Assembly (NCBI GenBank): GCA_024743405.1 | Contig: JANSWP010000017.1 | Span: 1-64,000, forward strand | Length of the DNA: 64,000 nt | Reading direction: 5' to 3' | Source: Bacteroidota bacterium | GTDB taxonomy: Bacteria; Bacteroidota; Bacteroidia; Chitinophagales; Saprospiraceae | Part shown: positions 55,062 through 64,000 of the stretch, piece by piece | Layout: each line of letters opens with the position of its first letter | Position numbering within the stretch: position 1 is the first letter of the stretch | Made by a program: the position numbers and the translations under genes | Notes under the pieces: generated by a model | The model's input: the letters and a program-made list of their open reading frames with translations, nothing else | Told to the model about the DNA's origin: nothing | Database searches by the model: none

Positions 55062-56771
55062 ATGAAAAATCTTCTCCCATTTATTTTGATTTCCATTTTA
55101 ATTTCCTGTCAGAACCAAAAAGAAAAAATTGTATTTGAACAGGCTATTTCTTCTGTAGAAGAACTCATCAAACACTCGGAAGAATTTGAGACCCCTGAAG
55201 TGATTACTGTGACTGAGGGAGTTCACGTAGCTATTGGATTTGGGCTTGCTAATTCAATATTAATTGAAGGTTTAAAAGGCAATATCATTGTAGATTGTAC
55301 AGAAAGTAACGAGGTTGCTGCCAAAGTCAAAGCTGAATTTAATAAAATTAGTGACAAACCAATAAAAGCTATTATTTATACCCACAATCACGCCGATCAT
55401 ATTTTTGGCGCTGGGGTCATGGCTGGCAATGACAACCCTGAAATCTATTCACATGAACTAACCAATTATTACATTGATCGCCTTTTAAATATTGTTCAAC
55501 CAGTTGTCGGTCGCCGAAGTATTCGAATGTTTGGAACCCAATTGGATGCTAAAAGCCATATTAATTGTGGAATAGGTCCCCAATTGGATAGTGATGAAAA
55601 TACCACTCGATCTTTGTTGCGTCCCACCAAAACCTTTAAGGACAAATTAGAAGTTGAAATTGAAGGAGTGAAAATTCACCTTGCCCATGTACCAGGAGAG
55701 ACGGATGATCAACTCTATGTTTGGCTTCCTGAAAAACAGGTTTTACTGCCTGGTGATAATATTTATAAAACCTTTCCTAATCTTTATACCATTCGAGGCA
55801 CGCCTTATAGAGATGTAAAAAAATGGGCTAATAGTTTAGATAAAATGCGGTATTTAGAACCAGCATTTTTAGTTCCCAGTCATACTCGACCAATAAAAGG
55901 AGTTGAAAAAATCAAAGAAATTCTACAAGATTATGCCGATGGGGTTCGGTATGTCCATGATCAAACGATTCGGTTTATGAATCAAGGATTGACTGCCAAT
56001 GAAATTACAGAAAAAGTTATCCTGCCTCCTCATTTAAGCCAATCTCCTTATTTGAAGGAATTCTACGGTAGAGTTGATTGGTCCGTTAAAAATATTTTTA
56101 ATGGCTATTTGGGCTGGTTTGATGGAAATGCGACCACTCTTTTACCTTTGCCTTTAAAAGAGAAAGCAGAAAAAATGGTTGCTTTAGCAGGTGGCATGGA
56201 AAATTTAGTATCAAATGCTCAAAATGCCCTTAAAAGCAAAGAATATCAATGGTCTCTTGAATTAGCTGACCATATTCTTCGTCTAGATCCTGAGCATAAA
56301 CTTGCCCAGGAATTACGTTTTGAAAGCCTAACAGGTCTTGGAAGTCAACAATCGAATCCAAATGCCAGAAACTATTTCTTGAGTCAAGCGCTAGAGATGA
56401 AAGGGCAAAGTATGGACTTGATTGCCGAGCGCACGACAGATATGGTTCACAGCATTCCAATTCAAGCCATTTTTGAAGCAATGGCAGTAAAAACAAATCC
56501 AGAAAAAAGTTTGAATTATAATAAAATAGCCGTTTTCAACTTTACAGATACAAGCGAAAAATGGTCTCTTCATATTAGAAATGGTGTGACCGAAATTCAA
56601 CCTTTTGCTAAAGAAAATCCGGATTTAGAGATCAAGACAACCTCTAAAATTTGGAAAGAAATAGTGGCTACAATTAGAAAACCTTTGGTAGCTATAGCGA
56701 AAGGAGATTTGAATATTGAAGGTGGAATAGGCAATTTCAGTGAGTTCATGGACATGTTCAACGAAGATTAA
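55062..56771 (+). CDS. Alkyl-sulfatase-like metallo-beta-lactamase lipoprotein
   Basis: A 569-residue lipoprotein with lipobox LISC (Cys16). The MBL zinc motif is T-His108-N-His110-A-Asp112-His113 (YTHNHADHIFGAG), followed by further ligands in HVPGETDDQLYVW and LLPGDNI and by VPSHTRPIKG. A middle helical dimerisation domain (about 310-440) and a C-terminal SCP2-like sterol-carrier domain (about 455-569) match the SdsA1 alkyl-sulfatase layout. It probably hydrolyses sulfate esters of lipids or detergents outside the cytoplasm. The stop overlaps the stop of the convergent EVE-McrB gene by 4 bp. Confidence 0.87.
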   Translation: MKNLLPFILISILISCQNQKEKIVFEQAISSVEELIKHSEEFETPEVITVTEGVHVAIGFGLANSILIEGLKGNIIVDCTESNEVAAKVKAEFNKISDKPIKAIIYTHNHADHIFGAGVMAGNDNPEIYSHELTNYYIDRLLNIVQPVVGRRSIRMFGTQLDAKSHINCGIGPQLDSDENTTRSLLRPTKTFKDKLEVEIEGVKIHLAHVPGETDDQLYVWLPEKQVLLPGDNIYKTFPNLYTIRGTPYRDVKKWANSLDKMRYLEPAFLVPSHTRPIKGVEKIKEILQDYADGVRYVHDQTIRFMNQGLTANEITEKVILPPHLSQSPYLKEFYGRVDWSVKNIFNGYLGWFDGNATTLLPLPLKEKAEKMVALAGGMENLVSNAQNALKSKEYQWSLELADHILRLDPEHKLAQELRFESLTGLGSQQSNPNARNYFLSQALEMKGQSMDLIAERTTDMVHSIPIQAIFEAMAVKTNPEKSLNYNKIAVFNFTDTSEKWSLHIRNGVTEIQPFAKENPDLEIKTTSKIWKEIVATIRKPLVAIAKGDLNIEGGIGNFSEFMDMFNED

Positions 56772-58237
56772 TAATCTTTGTCATAAATACGGATAAAGGT
56801 TGCCTCCGTCCATTCCTTCATAGGCTTTAAAAGATAAATCTGTTTTTCGGCAAGATCATTTGCAAATTCATGATCAAAATCGGCAAACACATCTCTATTC
56901 CCGTATCTTTCTTCTTGGATAAATTCTTTTCCTATGATCAACCCGATTTTACCCAAATCACTGAAAAAGTATTCTTGTAAAAGTGGAATTATCTTCTTTG
57001 AAAATACCTCTTTTAAATCTGATAAAGTTTCAATATTCAAAAAATAAGAGTGGCCAATACAATAATCCTTATCTAATAAAACTTCAATTCGTTGATTGAG
57101 GGTAGTTAGTAATAACCTCAAATCGACTCCTGCCGCCACAGGTTTTTTCGCAATTTTTGAAATCATATCCGGTCGAGGTAACATCTCAACAAAATCGAAA
57201 CGTCGACGAAGTGCGATATCTAATGATTCAACACTTCGATCTGTAGTATTCATCGTTGCCAAGATGTGTAGATTTGATGGAACAAAAAATCGTTGCTTTG
57301 AGTAAGGCAAGATTGCTTGAAGTGCCTCCTTTTTTCCTGCTCTTTTATCTGCCTCAATCAGGGTTATTAGCTCACCAAAAATGCTAGCTACATTTCCTCT
57401 ATTAATTTCATCAATGATCAAAACGAATTTCTCATCTAATTCATTTTCCAGGTTGCGCGAAGCATCCTGTGCTATACGTTTAAAAATTCCAGGTTCTACT
57501 TGATAGAGGACGTTTTTCTTTTTAATCATAGGTTTTATACCTTCCACAAAGTCTTCGTAGGAAAAGGATTGATGAAAAGTCACAAAAGCAATTTGACCCT
57601 TTTCAAGATATTCTTCAAAGCGATCTCTAAGTTTTTCTCTTTTTTCTAGTTCTAATTCAGAAAGACTCCTTTTTTCAATAATGGAAAGGGCATAATTTAT
57701 TGTTTGAAAAGTCTTACCCGTACCTGGTGGCCCATATAAGATCAAATTTAAGGGATGATTTTGGGCTTTTATAGGTAAATATTCCGCAGATGGATCTTGC
57801 AATAAATCGAGCTGCTTAATTAACTGTTCCAAAGCCTCAAACTGCTCTTTGGTAGCTTTAAAATTAGTACCTGGCAAACCCGCATAAAATTTATCGAATG
57901 AATTATTTTTTGGCAGAATTTCTTTTGTAATCGGCTTATTCCAGAGGTTGTAATTTATACATAGTTGAACCCTTTTACAAGGCTTAACATCACCTCTATA
58001 AAACTGCTTTTCACTTTCTGAAATTTCAAAATCAGCTACTTCACTTTCTGCCGTTGCCAACGCCAAACACCCACTATCATTACCTGATTGCCACAATATA
58101 ATACGGTCTCCCTTTTTGATATTTGCCTTGTGGGCTTTTACTGGCGATGAGGTTAAAGCTTCCGCCCGAAGTGCGTCTTTCAATCGAAATACTTTCGGAT
58201 TAATCTGAAAAAGCCAGTATTTGGGTGTCTTCTGCAT
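56768..58237 (-). CDS. EVE-domain McrB-type AAA+ ATPase (no McrC partner)
   Basis: A 489-residue protein. Residues 5-130 form an EVE domain (KYWLFQINPKVFRLKDAL, GDRIILWQSGND), a fold that recognises modified bases. Residues 160-480 are an McrB-like AAA+ motor with Walker A GPPGTGKT (169-176), Walker B FVLIIDEINRGN (271-282), the MNTTDRSVESLD motif (329-340) and an arginine finger in RRR (344-346). In type IV McrBC systems this motor partners an McrC nuclease. No McrC gene is present in the flanks: downstream is the convergent sulfatase gene, upstream a LysR gene. It may work with a distant McrC or another effector. Confidence 0.9.
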   Translation of the reverse strand: MQKTPKYWLFQINPKVFRLKDALRAEALTSSPVKAHKANIKKGDRIILWQSGNDSGCLALATAESEVADFEISESEKQFYRGDVKPCKRVQLCINYNLWNKPITKEILPKNNSFDKFYAGLPGTNFKATKEQFEALEQLIKQLDLLQDPSAEYLPIKAQNHPLNLILYGPPGTGKTFQTINYALSIIEKRSLSELELEKREKLRDRFEEYLEKGQIAFVTFHQSFSYEDFVEGIKPMIKKKNVLYQVEPGIFKRIAQDASRNLENELDEKFVLIIDEINRGNVASIFGELITLIEADKRAGKKEALQAILPYSKQRFFVPSNLHILATMNTTDRSVESLDIALRRRFDFVEMLPRPDMISKIAKKPVAAGVDLRLLLTTLNQRIEVLLDKDYCIGHSYFLNIETLSDLKEVFSKKIIPLLQEYFFSDLGKIGLIIGKEFIQEERYGNRDVFADFDHEFANDLAEKQIYLLKPMKEWTEATFIRIYDKDY

Positions 58238-58290
58238 AGTCCATTTTTAGTTCAATCAATGCGAAAGATAGGAAAATTCCAAAAACCCAA

Positions 58291-59175
58291 TTAAATGCTA
58301 ATTTCGGTTTTCAGGGTTTCAATAAAGTCGGTTTGATATTTAGGCTCTTTGAGGTTTTTTAAAGTGACTGCATACCAAGTTCTTTTATCCATTTTCGCTA
58401 ATGGTATGCCAGCTAATTCTCCTCTGTCAAGATATTGTTGAACAGACCACTTTGATAATACAGAAATGCCCATTTCCGCTTTTACCATTTCAATAATCGC
58501 TTCTGTCAATCGCAAATGGATAATTTTTTTAGGTTTTACCTGATTTGGTTTAAAGTAATTATTCAAAATATCAGAATGTACATCAGGAATATCACATTTG
58601 ATAAAATTATGCCCCTCAAAATCCTTTGGGAGAAATCTTCTTCTTTGAGCTAGTGGACTATTGGGACTTACCACTACTAATAATTCATCTTCAAAAAGTG
58701 GGCTAAAAGAAAGATTCGGATCATCTATTTTTTCACTCGATAAAGCAATATCTAATGTCCCATTTAATAAATATTCAAGAGTCGAATAGGTGGCTTCAGG
58801 TAATATTTCAATTTGGACATTGGGGTATTTTTGTTTGTATTTTTTTAATGTTGGTGACAACCAATGATAGCAAGTATAACACATGGTACTCAGCCTTAAA
58901 AGCCCTTCCTCTTCACCATTTAATTTGGTGATATCGTTCTCCGTTTTTTCCAATTCCTGCAATACGATATTAGCGGTTTCTAATAGTCTTGTACCAGCTT
59001 GAGTCAACAACATTTGCTTTTTGGCTCGAACAAAAACCTGAGTTTTATAGGTAGATTCAATTTCTCTTAATTGATGACTTAATGCAGATTGAGAAAGGAA
59101 TAATTGCCGAGAAGCTTTGGTAAGATTTTTTGTTTCTGCCACCGTCTTAACCAAACGCAAATGCCTAATTTCCAT
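58291..59175 (-). CDS. LysR-family transcriptional regulator
   Basis: A 294-residue regulator. The N-terminal winged HTH (residues 1-60; MEIRHLRLVKTVAETKNLTKASRQLFLSQ contains the recognition region) is followed by the LysR substrate-binding domain (about 90-290). It is 53 bp upstream of the EVE-McrB gene on the same strand, so the two could be co-transcribed. LysR regulators more usually control divergent genes, and none is adjacent here. The effector is unknown. A -7 candidate, TAAATTTG, is at 59229-59236 (minus). Confidence 0.92.
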   Translation of the reverse strand: MEIRHLRLVKTVAETKNLTKASRQLFLSQSALSHQLREIESTYKTQVFVRAKKQMLLTQAGTRLLETANIVLQELEKTENDITKLNGEEEGLLRLSTMCYTCYHWLSPTLKKYKQKYPNVQIEILPEATYSTLEYLLNGTLDIALSSEKIDDPNLSFSPLFEDELLVVVSPNSPLAQRRRFLPKDFEGHNFIKCDIPDVHSDILNNYFKPNQVKPKKIIHLRLTEAIIEMVKAEMGISVLSKWSVQQYLDRGELAGIPLAKMDKRTWYAVTLKNLKEPKYQTDFIETLKTEISI

Positions 59176-59316
59176 ATATTTGATGATTTTTGAAAGGTGT
59201 TTTTACATTCAAAATTACCCCATAAACACAAATTTAACCTTGAAATAGTTTCATGAATAATACTCATACTAAAATTGAAATGTATTTATACTATTCATAA
59301 AAACACAATAATCATC

Positions 59317-59361
59317 AAAAAAAAACCTTTCCAAAAGTACTTTGACGCTTGGAAAGGTTTT
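59317..59361 (-). terminator. Terminator of lepA
   Basis: AAAACCTTTCCAA (59322-59334) pairs perfectly with TTGGAAAGGTTTT (59349-59361) around a 14-nt loop. A nine-base A run (59317-59325) becomes the U tail on the minus strand. It isolates lepA from the LysR gene. Confidence 0.9.
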
Positions 59362-59385
59362 GATTATTTAAATGAGACCCAGATA

Positions 59386-61176
59386 TTAATCCAATTTCAA
59401 TACATCTAAAAAAGCCTTTTGAGGCACTTGCACACTACCAATCTGACGCATTTTCTTTTTCCCTTTCTTCTGCTTCTCCAATAACTTACGTTTTCTAGTG
59501 ATATCTCCTCCATAACATTTCGCTGTTACATCTTTTCGAACAGCAGAAATGGTTTCACGAGCAATAATTTTCGCTCCAATCGTGGCTTGTATCGCAATCA
59601 TAAATTGCTGACGAGGTAATAATTCTTTTAGCTTTTTACAAATTTTTCGCCCGAATGCATAAGCTTTATCTTTATGAACTAAAGCTGACAATGCATCAAC
59701 CGATTCGCTATTTAATTTAATGTCCAACTTTACCAACTGAGACGCTCGGTAATTTAACGGTGAGTAATCGAATGAAGCATATCCCCTAGATATCGATTTC
59801 AATCGGTCATAAAAATCAAAAACAATCTCCGCTAAAGGCAGCTCAAAAGTCAATTCGACTCTTTCTGTGGTTAGGTATGTTTGCTTTGTCAAGTTGCCCC
59901 TTTTTTCCAGACACAGCGTCATAATTGTACCAATATATTCTGGCTTAGTAATTATTTGAGCAACTATATATGGCTCCTCTACTCGATCTAAAAGGGTTGG
60001 ATCAGGCACATCGGAAGGCGTTAAAATTTCTAATTCTTCTCCCTTTTTAGTAAATGCCTTATAGTTCACGTTTGGAATCGTCGTAATGACTTCCATATCA
60101 AATTCCCGAGAAAGTCTTTCTTGAATAATTTCTAAGTGCAACATTCCCAAAAACCCACATCTAAACCCAAAACCTAATGCAATAGAAGTTTCTGGTTCAA
60201 ACACCAAAGATGCATCATTCAGTTGCAATTTTTCGAGGCTATCTCTAAGGTCTTCATAGTCATCATTATCAATTGGGAAAATACCCGCAAAAACCATCGG
60301 TTTCACCTCCTCAAATCCATGAATCGCTTCTTCACATGGATTGCTAACATGAGTAATCGTATCCCCAACTTTGATTTCTTTAGATTCTTTGATACCTGTA
60401 ATGATATATCCAACATCCCCTGCTGCAATCACTTTTTGAGGCATCATATCTAATTGTAAAATACCTATTTCATCTGCCTCATATTCTTTTCCAGTATTGA
60501 CGAATCGAACCAAATCCCGCTTTTTCAAAGTCCCATTCATAACTCTAAAATAAGCAATTACACCTCGGAACTGATTAAAAACGGAATCAAAAATCAATGC
60601 TTGCAAGGGTGCTTTTGGGTCACCTTTTGGGGCTGGCACTCTATCCACAATCGCGGTCATTATATTTGGAATACCTTCTCCGGTTTTTCCGCTCGCTTCG
60701 ACAATTTCATGTCTTTCTACACCAATTAAATCAATAATTTGGTCAGCAACTTCCTCGACCATCGCGCTTGGCATATCAATTTTATTGATGACAGGAATAA
60801 TTTCCAAATCATGTTCAATTGCCAAATACAAATTACTAATTGTCTGAGCCTGAATACCTTGTGTAGCATCTACAATCAATAAGGCGCCTTCGCAAGCAGC
60901 AATCGAACGCGAAACTTCATAAGAGAAATCAACATGACCAGGCGTATCAATCAAATTAAAAACATAAGCCTCGCCATCTGTATGCTTATATTTCAGTTGA
61001 ATGGCGTGACTCTTTATGGTAATGCCACGTTCACGCTCCAAATCCATACTATCTAATGCCTGATTGGTCATCGACCGTTCGTCAATCGTTTTTGTAAATT
61101 CTAACAATCTATCTGAGAGCGTACTTTTCCCATGGTCAATATGGGCTATCACACAAAAATTCCGAATATTCTTCAT
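59386..61176 (-). CDS. lepA: Elongation factor 4 (LepA)
   Basis: A 596-residue ribosomal GTPase. G1 is AHIDHGKST (11-19), G3 is DTPGHVDF and G4 is NKID. Domains follow the EF-G order without domain IV, then the LepA-specific C-terminus ([48 protein letters not shown]). LepA helps ribosomes under stress and in initiation. Promoter element at 61274-61281. Confidence 0.97.
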   Translation of the reverse strand: MKNIRNFCVIAHIDHGKSTLSDRLLEFTKTIDERSMTNQALDSMDLERERGITIKSHAIQLKYKHTDGEAYVFNLIDTPGHVDFSYEVSRSIAACEGALLIVDATQGIQAQTISNLYLAIEHDLEIIPVINKIDMPSAMVEEVADQIIDLIGVERHEIVEASGKTGEGIPNIMTAIVDRVPAPKGDPKAPLQALIFDSVFNQFRGVIAYFRVMNGTLKKRDLVRFVNTGKEYEADEIGILQLDMMPQKVIAAGDVGYIITGIKESKEIKVGDTITHVSNPCEEAIHGFEEVKPMVFAGIFPIDNDDYEDLRDSLEKLQLNDASLVFEPETSIALGFGFRCGFLGMLHLEIIQERLSREFDMEVITTIPNVNYKAFTKKGEELEILTPSDVPDPTLLDRVEEPYIVAQIITKPEYIGTIMTLCLEKRGNLTKQTYLTTERVELTFELPLAEIVFDFYDRLKSISRGYASFDYSPLNYRASQLVKLDIKLNSESVDALSALVHKDKAYAFGRKICKKLKELLPRQQFMIAIQATIGAKIIARETISAVRKDVTAKCYGGDITRKRKLLEKQKKGKKKMRQIGSVQVPQKAFLDVLKLD

Positions 61177-61273
61177 TACGTTTTTTTACGATTTATTGAG
61201 CTTCTTAATTTGTCTCTAAATTATAGATCTAATAATCTTTAGTCCAAAACTTAGCCATTTTCAAAAAGCGGCG

Positions 61274-61281
61274 CAAATATA
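61274..61281 (-). promoter_or_regulatory. -7 element for lepA
   Basis: The minus strand reads TATATTTG followed by CGCCGC, the same initiating context as the gapA promoter, about 98 bp before the lepA ATG. Confidence 0.6.
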
Positions 61282-61663
61282 CGGTTTTTATACCCTGAAA
61301 AGAGATGAAATTAACTTTTCCTATCTATTAATATGAAAATAGGATAATAGACTTGTTTCCAAATAATAAATTGTTTTCGAGAAAAATATTTTTTCGTACT
61401 ACTTCAGCTATTTCTTGCCCCGTTCCTAAGTGTACAAAGCTCAAAATGAGCCTTGTATGAGAAAAAAATCTAATTTCCATATATTCAATACTATTTTAGG
61501 AACATGTCTAATATGTTTAGTAAATTCTATCCATTTAATCATTGATTAACTTTTTAAGTAAACTTCCAATAATTAGGAGCTATATTTCTAATCTGGAAAT
61601 ATTGTTTTCATTCACAAAATGAAACAAAATTCGAAGTAGAATTTAATTGCGAAATCCCTAAAC
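61282..61663. other. Non-coding part of the 680-bp lepA upstream gap
   Basis: One hairpin is present, TACAA-a-GCTCA-aaa-TGAGC-c-TTGTA (61433-61457), without a clear U tract. No ORF or strong promoter for the downstream T9SS gene was recognised. Confidence 0.3.
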
Positions 61664-61814
61664 ATGAAAATTTTTATTCTAATATTCTCTATTTTGGAAA
61701 ACTTAACATTATTTTTGGACAAATTTTCTTGTTATCCCACCTGGTGATTTTGAAGTAAAAAAAGAGGATTTTCGATTCACCAAGAATTATCCACAACTTG
61801 AATTAAATAATTGA
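61664..61814 (+). pseudogene. Possible frameshifted small secreted-protein gene
   Basis: ATG 61664 opens MKIFILIFSILENLTL, a signal-like start, but meets a stop at 61745. Shifting one base near 61709, the text continues FWTNFLVIPPGDFEV, then KKEDFRFTKNYPQLELNN, to a stop at 61812. Together this looks like one small protein interrupted by a frameshift. Chance in AT-rich DNA is a serious alternative. Confidence 0.25.
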
Positions 61815-61856
61815 ACCCCCTTTATTAATATGCTTTTGAAGCAAAAAAAAATTATT

Positions 61857-64000
61857 ATGATCCAGAATTATTCAGAAATTCTATTGAGAACCTCAATTGG
61901 TTCATTGTTTCTATTAAATATTCTTCAACTTTCTGGTCAAGTGATCGGAACAAGTAATCCAAGTTTATTCATTCAACAAACCGAAGTATTAAAAGATTCT
62001 TTTGAACTTAGCCTTGACGAGTACAATGAATTACTTATCAATTCAAATTTAGACCCAATATCTCCTTCCAACCCCTATGTAAGTGACAATAATACGATTT
62101 GGATGTCTTACGAAATTCCCGCCCCTGAAAAAGGAGAAGATATGCTTATTCCCAACATACCTTCTTCAAATTTAGAATGGCAACCCTTTCAAAAAAATAA
62201 AGAAGCAGCTCCCTCAACAATGAACGCCACTTCGATTTCAGGGGTCGATTTTGACGATAATAATACCTATAATGGTTCATATTATATCCCTCCTGACCCC
62301 TCTGGGGCTGTAGGAACCACACATGTCTGTCACGTTGTAAATGCTTTGATATCATGCCATACTAAAGCAGGTGCACAAGCCTCTGGATTCCCTGATGATT
62401 TGAAAGGATTTTTCACAACCCTTAATCCTGAAAATGCAACCTTTGACCCAAAAATTTTATGGGATCAGTATGAAAATAGATTTGTTGCAATAACATTAGT
62501 AAAAACTGCAACTATTTCAAGGATTCTGTTAGCAGTTTCGGCTACAGCAGACCCTACTGGTACTTGGTATTTTCAGGCTATAGACGCAGCTCTTTCCATA
62601 TCATCGGTTGACTGTTGGTTTGACTATCCCGGGTTCGCTGTTGATGACAAAGCAATTTATATAACTGGAAATTATTTTCAATTCTCTGGAGGTAATTTCT
62701 GTGACAATCGAATTATTATTATTGACAAAGGAGTATCTGGTGGTATATATTCCGGTGTCACTTCAAATGATGAGGATCCAACAACTAATGCAGATTTTAA
62801 TATTTATGACCCTTCCTCATCTGGCTTATCTGGAACGCATCAACCTGCTCACACTTTTGGTACACCTCCAACGAATATGGGTACTTATTTAACAGGATAT
62901 AGTGGTCTATCTGGAGGCGGAAATGAATTTCTTCAGATTATTCCTATAACCAACCCATTAAGTAACCCACCCACATTTGATTTTTTACAATTAAGTATGG
63001 GCAATATAGATGATTTAAGCGTAATGGGAGATGCGGATCAACTCGGAAATTCCACAGATATAGAGGTTAATGATCGTAGAACTTTAAATGCAGTTTGGCG
63101 AGGAAATAAACTTTGGACTACCTTTCAAACAAAGCCGTCTTCTGGCTCAAATTCAGGACAGACGACAGCCTATTGGGCTAGGCTTAATGCATCAGGAACA
63201 TCTCCGACATTTGACAATGGAGGAGAAATTGGTGGAGAAGATGTAGTCACAGGCGCAATTACTTGGATGCCCTCTATAGTTGCTGATGCGAATAATGACG
63301 CTGGAGTCGTTTTTAGTGTTAGTCATTCAACAATGTATGCCGGTGTATATGCAGTAGGAATAGATGGAACGACCAACAATATCACTTCTTCACAGTTGGT
63401 TAAAGCAGGTGTAGATGATTATGTTAGAATTTTTGCTAGTTATGGAGGTACACAAAACCGTTGGGGTGATTATTCAAGAATGGCAATTGATCCTTCTAAT
63501 GGGAATTATTGGGCAATTCACGAAGCACCAATTGCAAATGGAACAGTAATAGATGGAGAAGATGGTCGATGGCAAGTATTTTTAGAGGAATTACAAAATT
63601 TATTATTACCTGTAGAGTTAATTTCTTTTACGATAAGTTCAGATGAGAATAATGCTATACTGGAATGGACGACACAAACTGAATCTAACAATGAAGGATT
63701 TGAGATTGAACTTTTTGATGGGCAACAATTTCAAAAAATTGGTTTCCAAAAAGGTGAAGGGAATTCTGTTAAAAAAGTTGATTACACCTTTACGGTATAT
63801 GATTTAGACCCTGGTGATTATATTTTTAGACTTCGCCAAATAGATTATGATGGCACAGAATCCATAAGTGACGCTAGAAGTGTTCATATAAGAAACAATA
63901 ATCGTTTTGTTATTTCTGATGCCTTTCCAAATCCATTTTCAGATCAAACAAGTTTCACCGTATTGATTGATAAGCCTCAAAATGTGGAGATAAAACTATA
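61857..64000 (+). CDS. T9SS-secreted protein, C-terminus cut by the window edge
   Basis: A frame open from ATG 61857 to the right edge (714 codons). The signal peptide is MIQNYSEILLRTSIGSLFLLN...SGQ. The body is a large beta-rich domain (PPDPSGAVGTTHVCHVVNA, WFDYPGFAVDDKAIYITGN, WGDYSRMAIDPSNGNYW). It is followed near residue 585 by the common pre-CTD block LPVELISFTI and a fibronectin-like segment. The type A sorting domain begins at DAFPNPFSDQTSFTV and is truncated after NVEIKL. It is therefore cargo of the type IX secretion system. No enzyme signature was recognised. Confidence 0.88.
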   Translation, partial: MIQNYSEILLRTSIGSLFLLNILQLSGQVIGTSNPSLFIQQTEVLKDSFELSLDEYNELLINSNLDPISPSNPYVSDNNTIWMSYEIPAPEKGEDMLIPNIPSSNLEWQPFQKNKEAAPSTMNATSISGVDFDDNNTYNGSYYIPPDPSGAVGTTHVCHVVNALISCHTKAGAQASGFPDDLKGFFTTLNPENATFDPKILWDQYENRFVAITLVKTATISRILLAVSATADPTGTWYFQAIDAALSISSVDCWFDYPGFAVDDKAIYITGNYFQFSGGNFCDNRIIIIDKGVSGGIYSGVTSNDEDPTTNADFNIYDPSSSGLSGTHQPAHTFGTPPTNMGTYLTGYSGLSGGGNEFLQIIPITNPLSNPPTFDFLQLSMGNIDDLSVMGDADQLGNSTDIEVNDRRTLNAVWRGNKLWTTFQTKPSSGSNSGQTTAYWARLNASGTSPTFDNGGEIGGEDVVTGAITWMPSIVADANNDAGVVFSVSHSTMYAGVYAVGIDGTTNNITSSQLVKAGVDDYVRIFASYGGTQNRWGDYSRMAIDPSNGNYWAIHEAPIANGTVIDGEDGRWQVFLEELQNLLLPVELISFTISSDENNAILEWTTQTESNNEGFEIELFDGQQFQKIGFQKGEGNSVKKVDYTFTVYDLDPGDYIFRLRQIDYDGTESISDARSVHIRNNNRFVISDAFPNPFSDQTSFTVLIDKPQNVEIKL

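Noticed and set aside
1-64000. CRISPR array, prophage or rRNA operon
   Set aside because: No regularly spaced repeats, phage structural genes or rRNA sequence were found on reading both strands.

Overview
The window is AT-rich chromosomal DNA (roughly one third G+C by eye) from a member of the Bacteroidota. A Saprospiraceae-like lineage is the most likely placement, but this is inferred from gene content and not from a marker gene. Supporting signs are promoters of the TAnnTTTG type, near absence of Shine-Dalgarno sequences, many secreted proteins and lipoproteins, three proteins carrying type IX secretion (T9SS) C-terminal sorting domains, and an ECF sigma gene overlapping a membrane-anchored beta-barrel gene. 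No rRNA, CRISPR array, phage block or complete insertion sequence was seen.

Layout. 1-2.1 kb is an accessory edge: a truncated membrane protein, a GC-rich palindromic element, a tyrosine recombinase, a degenerate zinc-ribbon gene, a 33-bp tandem duplication and a tRNA-Glu. 2.3-6.2 kb holds gapA, pgk and a photolyase. 6.4-12.7 kb holds an FtsE-type ATPase with a phosphodiesterase, an exported M28 peptidase with a nicotinamidase-like protein that has lost its catalytic residues, and a T9SS Asp-box propeller. 12.7-21 kb contains a TlpA-type thioredoxin lipoprotein upstream of a 1080-residue TIR/TPR/SDR fusion, two small conserved proteins, a dicarboxylate symporter and fmt. 21.4-27 kb is one giant alpha-2-macroglobulin lipoprotein gene. 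27.4-38.5 kb has DinB, lipoproteins, a class V aminotransferase, the ECF sigma/barrel pair, a lipoprotein inorganic pyrophosphatase, a MITE-like element, an ArsS radical SAM pair and an M20 dipeptidase. 38.6-48.3 kb has glnS, argS, a T9SS choice-of-anchor-B protein, rlmI and queA. 48.7-56.8 kb has a MacB/FtsX-type permease, kdsA behind a long structured leader, two tandem paralogous small secreted proteins, an FAD oxidoreductase, DoxX and an alkyl-sulfatase-like lipoprotein. 56.8-64 kb has an EVE-McrB AAA+ ATPase without McrC, a LysR regulator, lepA, and a T9SS cargo gene running off the right edge.

How the genes relate. Most are housekeeping (glycolysis, aminoacyl-tRNA synthesis, tRNA and rRNA modification, Kdo synthesis) in short runs of one to four genes. 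The more unusual items are: (i) the TIR-acidic linker-TPR-SDR fusion, whose TIR lacks the catalytic glutamate while the SDR active site is intact; (ii) the orphan EVE-McrB protein; (iii) the nicotinamidase homologue with Cys to Asn and lost metal ligands; (iv) the single-pass inner-membrane protein with an outer-membrane-like barrel, coupled to a sigma factor; (v) a secreted, lipid-anchored soluble-type pyrophosphatase; (vi) the four-arm hairpin leader or small RNA upstream of kdsA. Several gene remnants and small ORFs in the intergenic gaps are also recorded.
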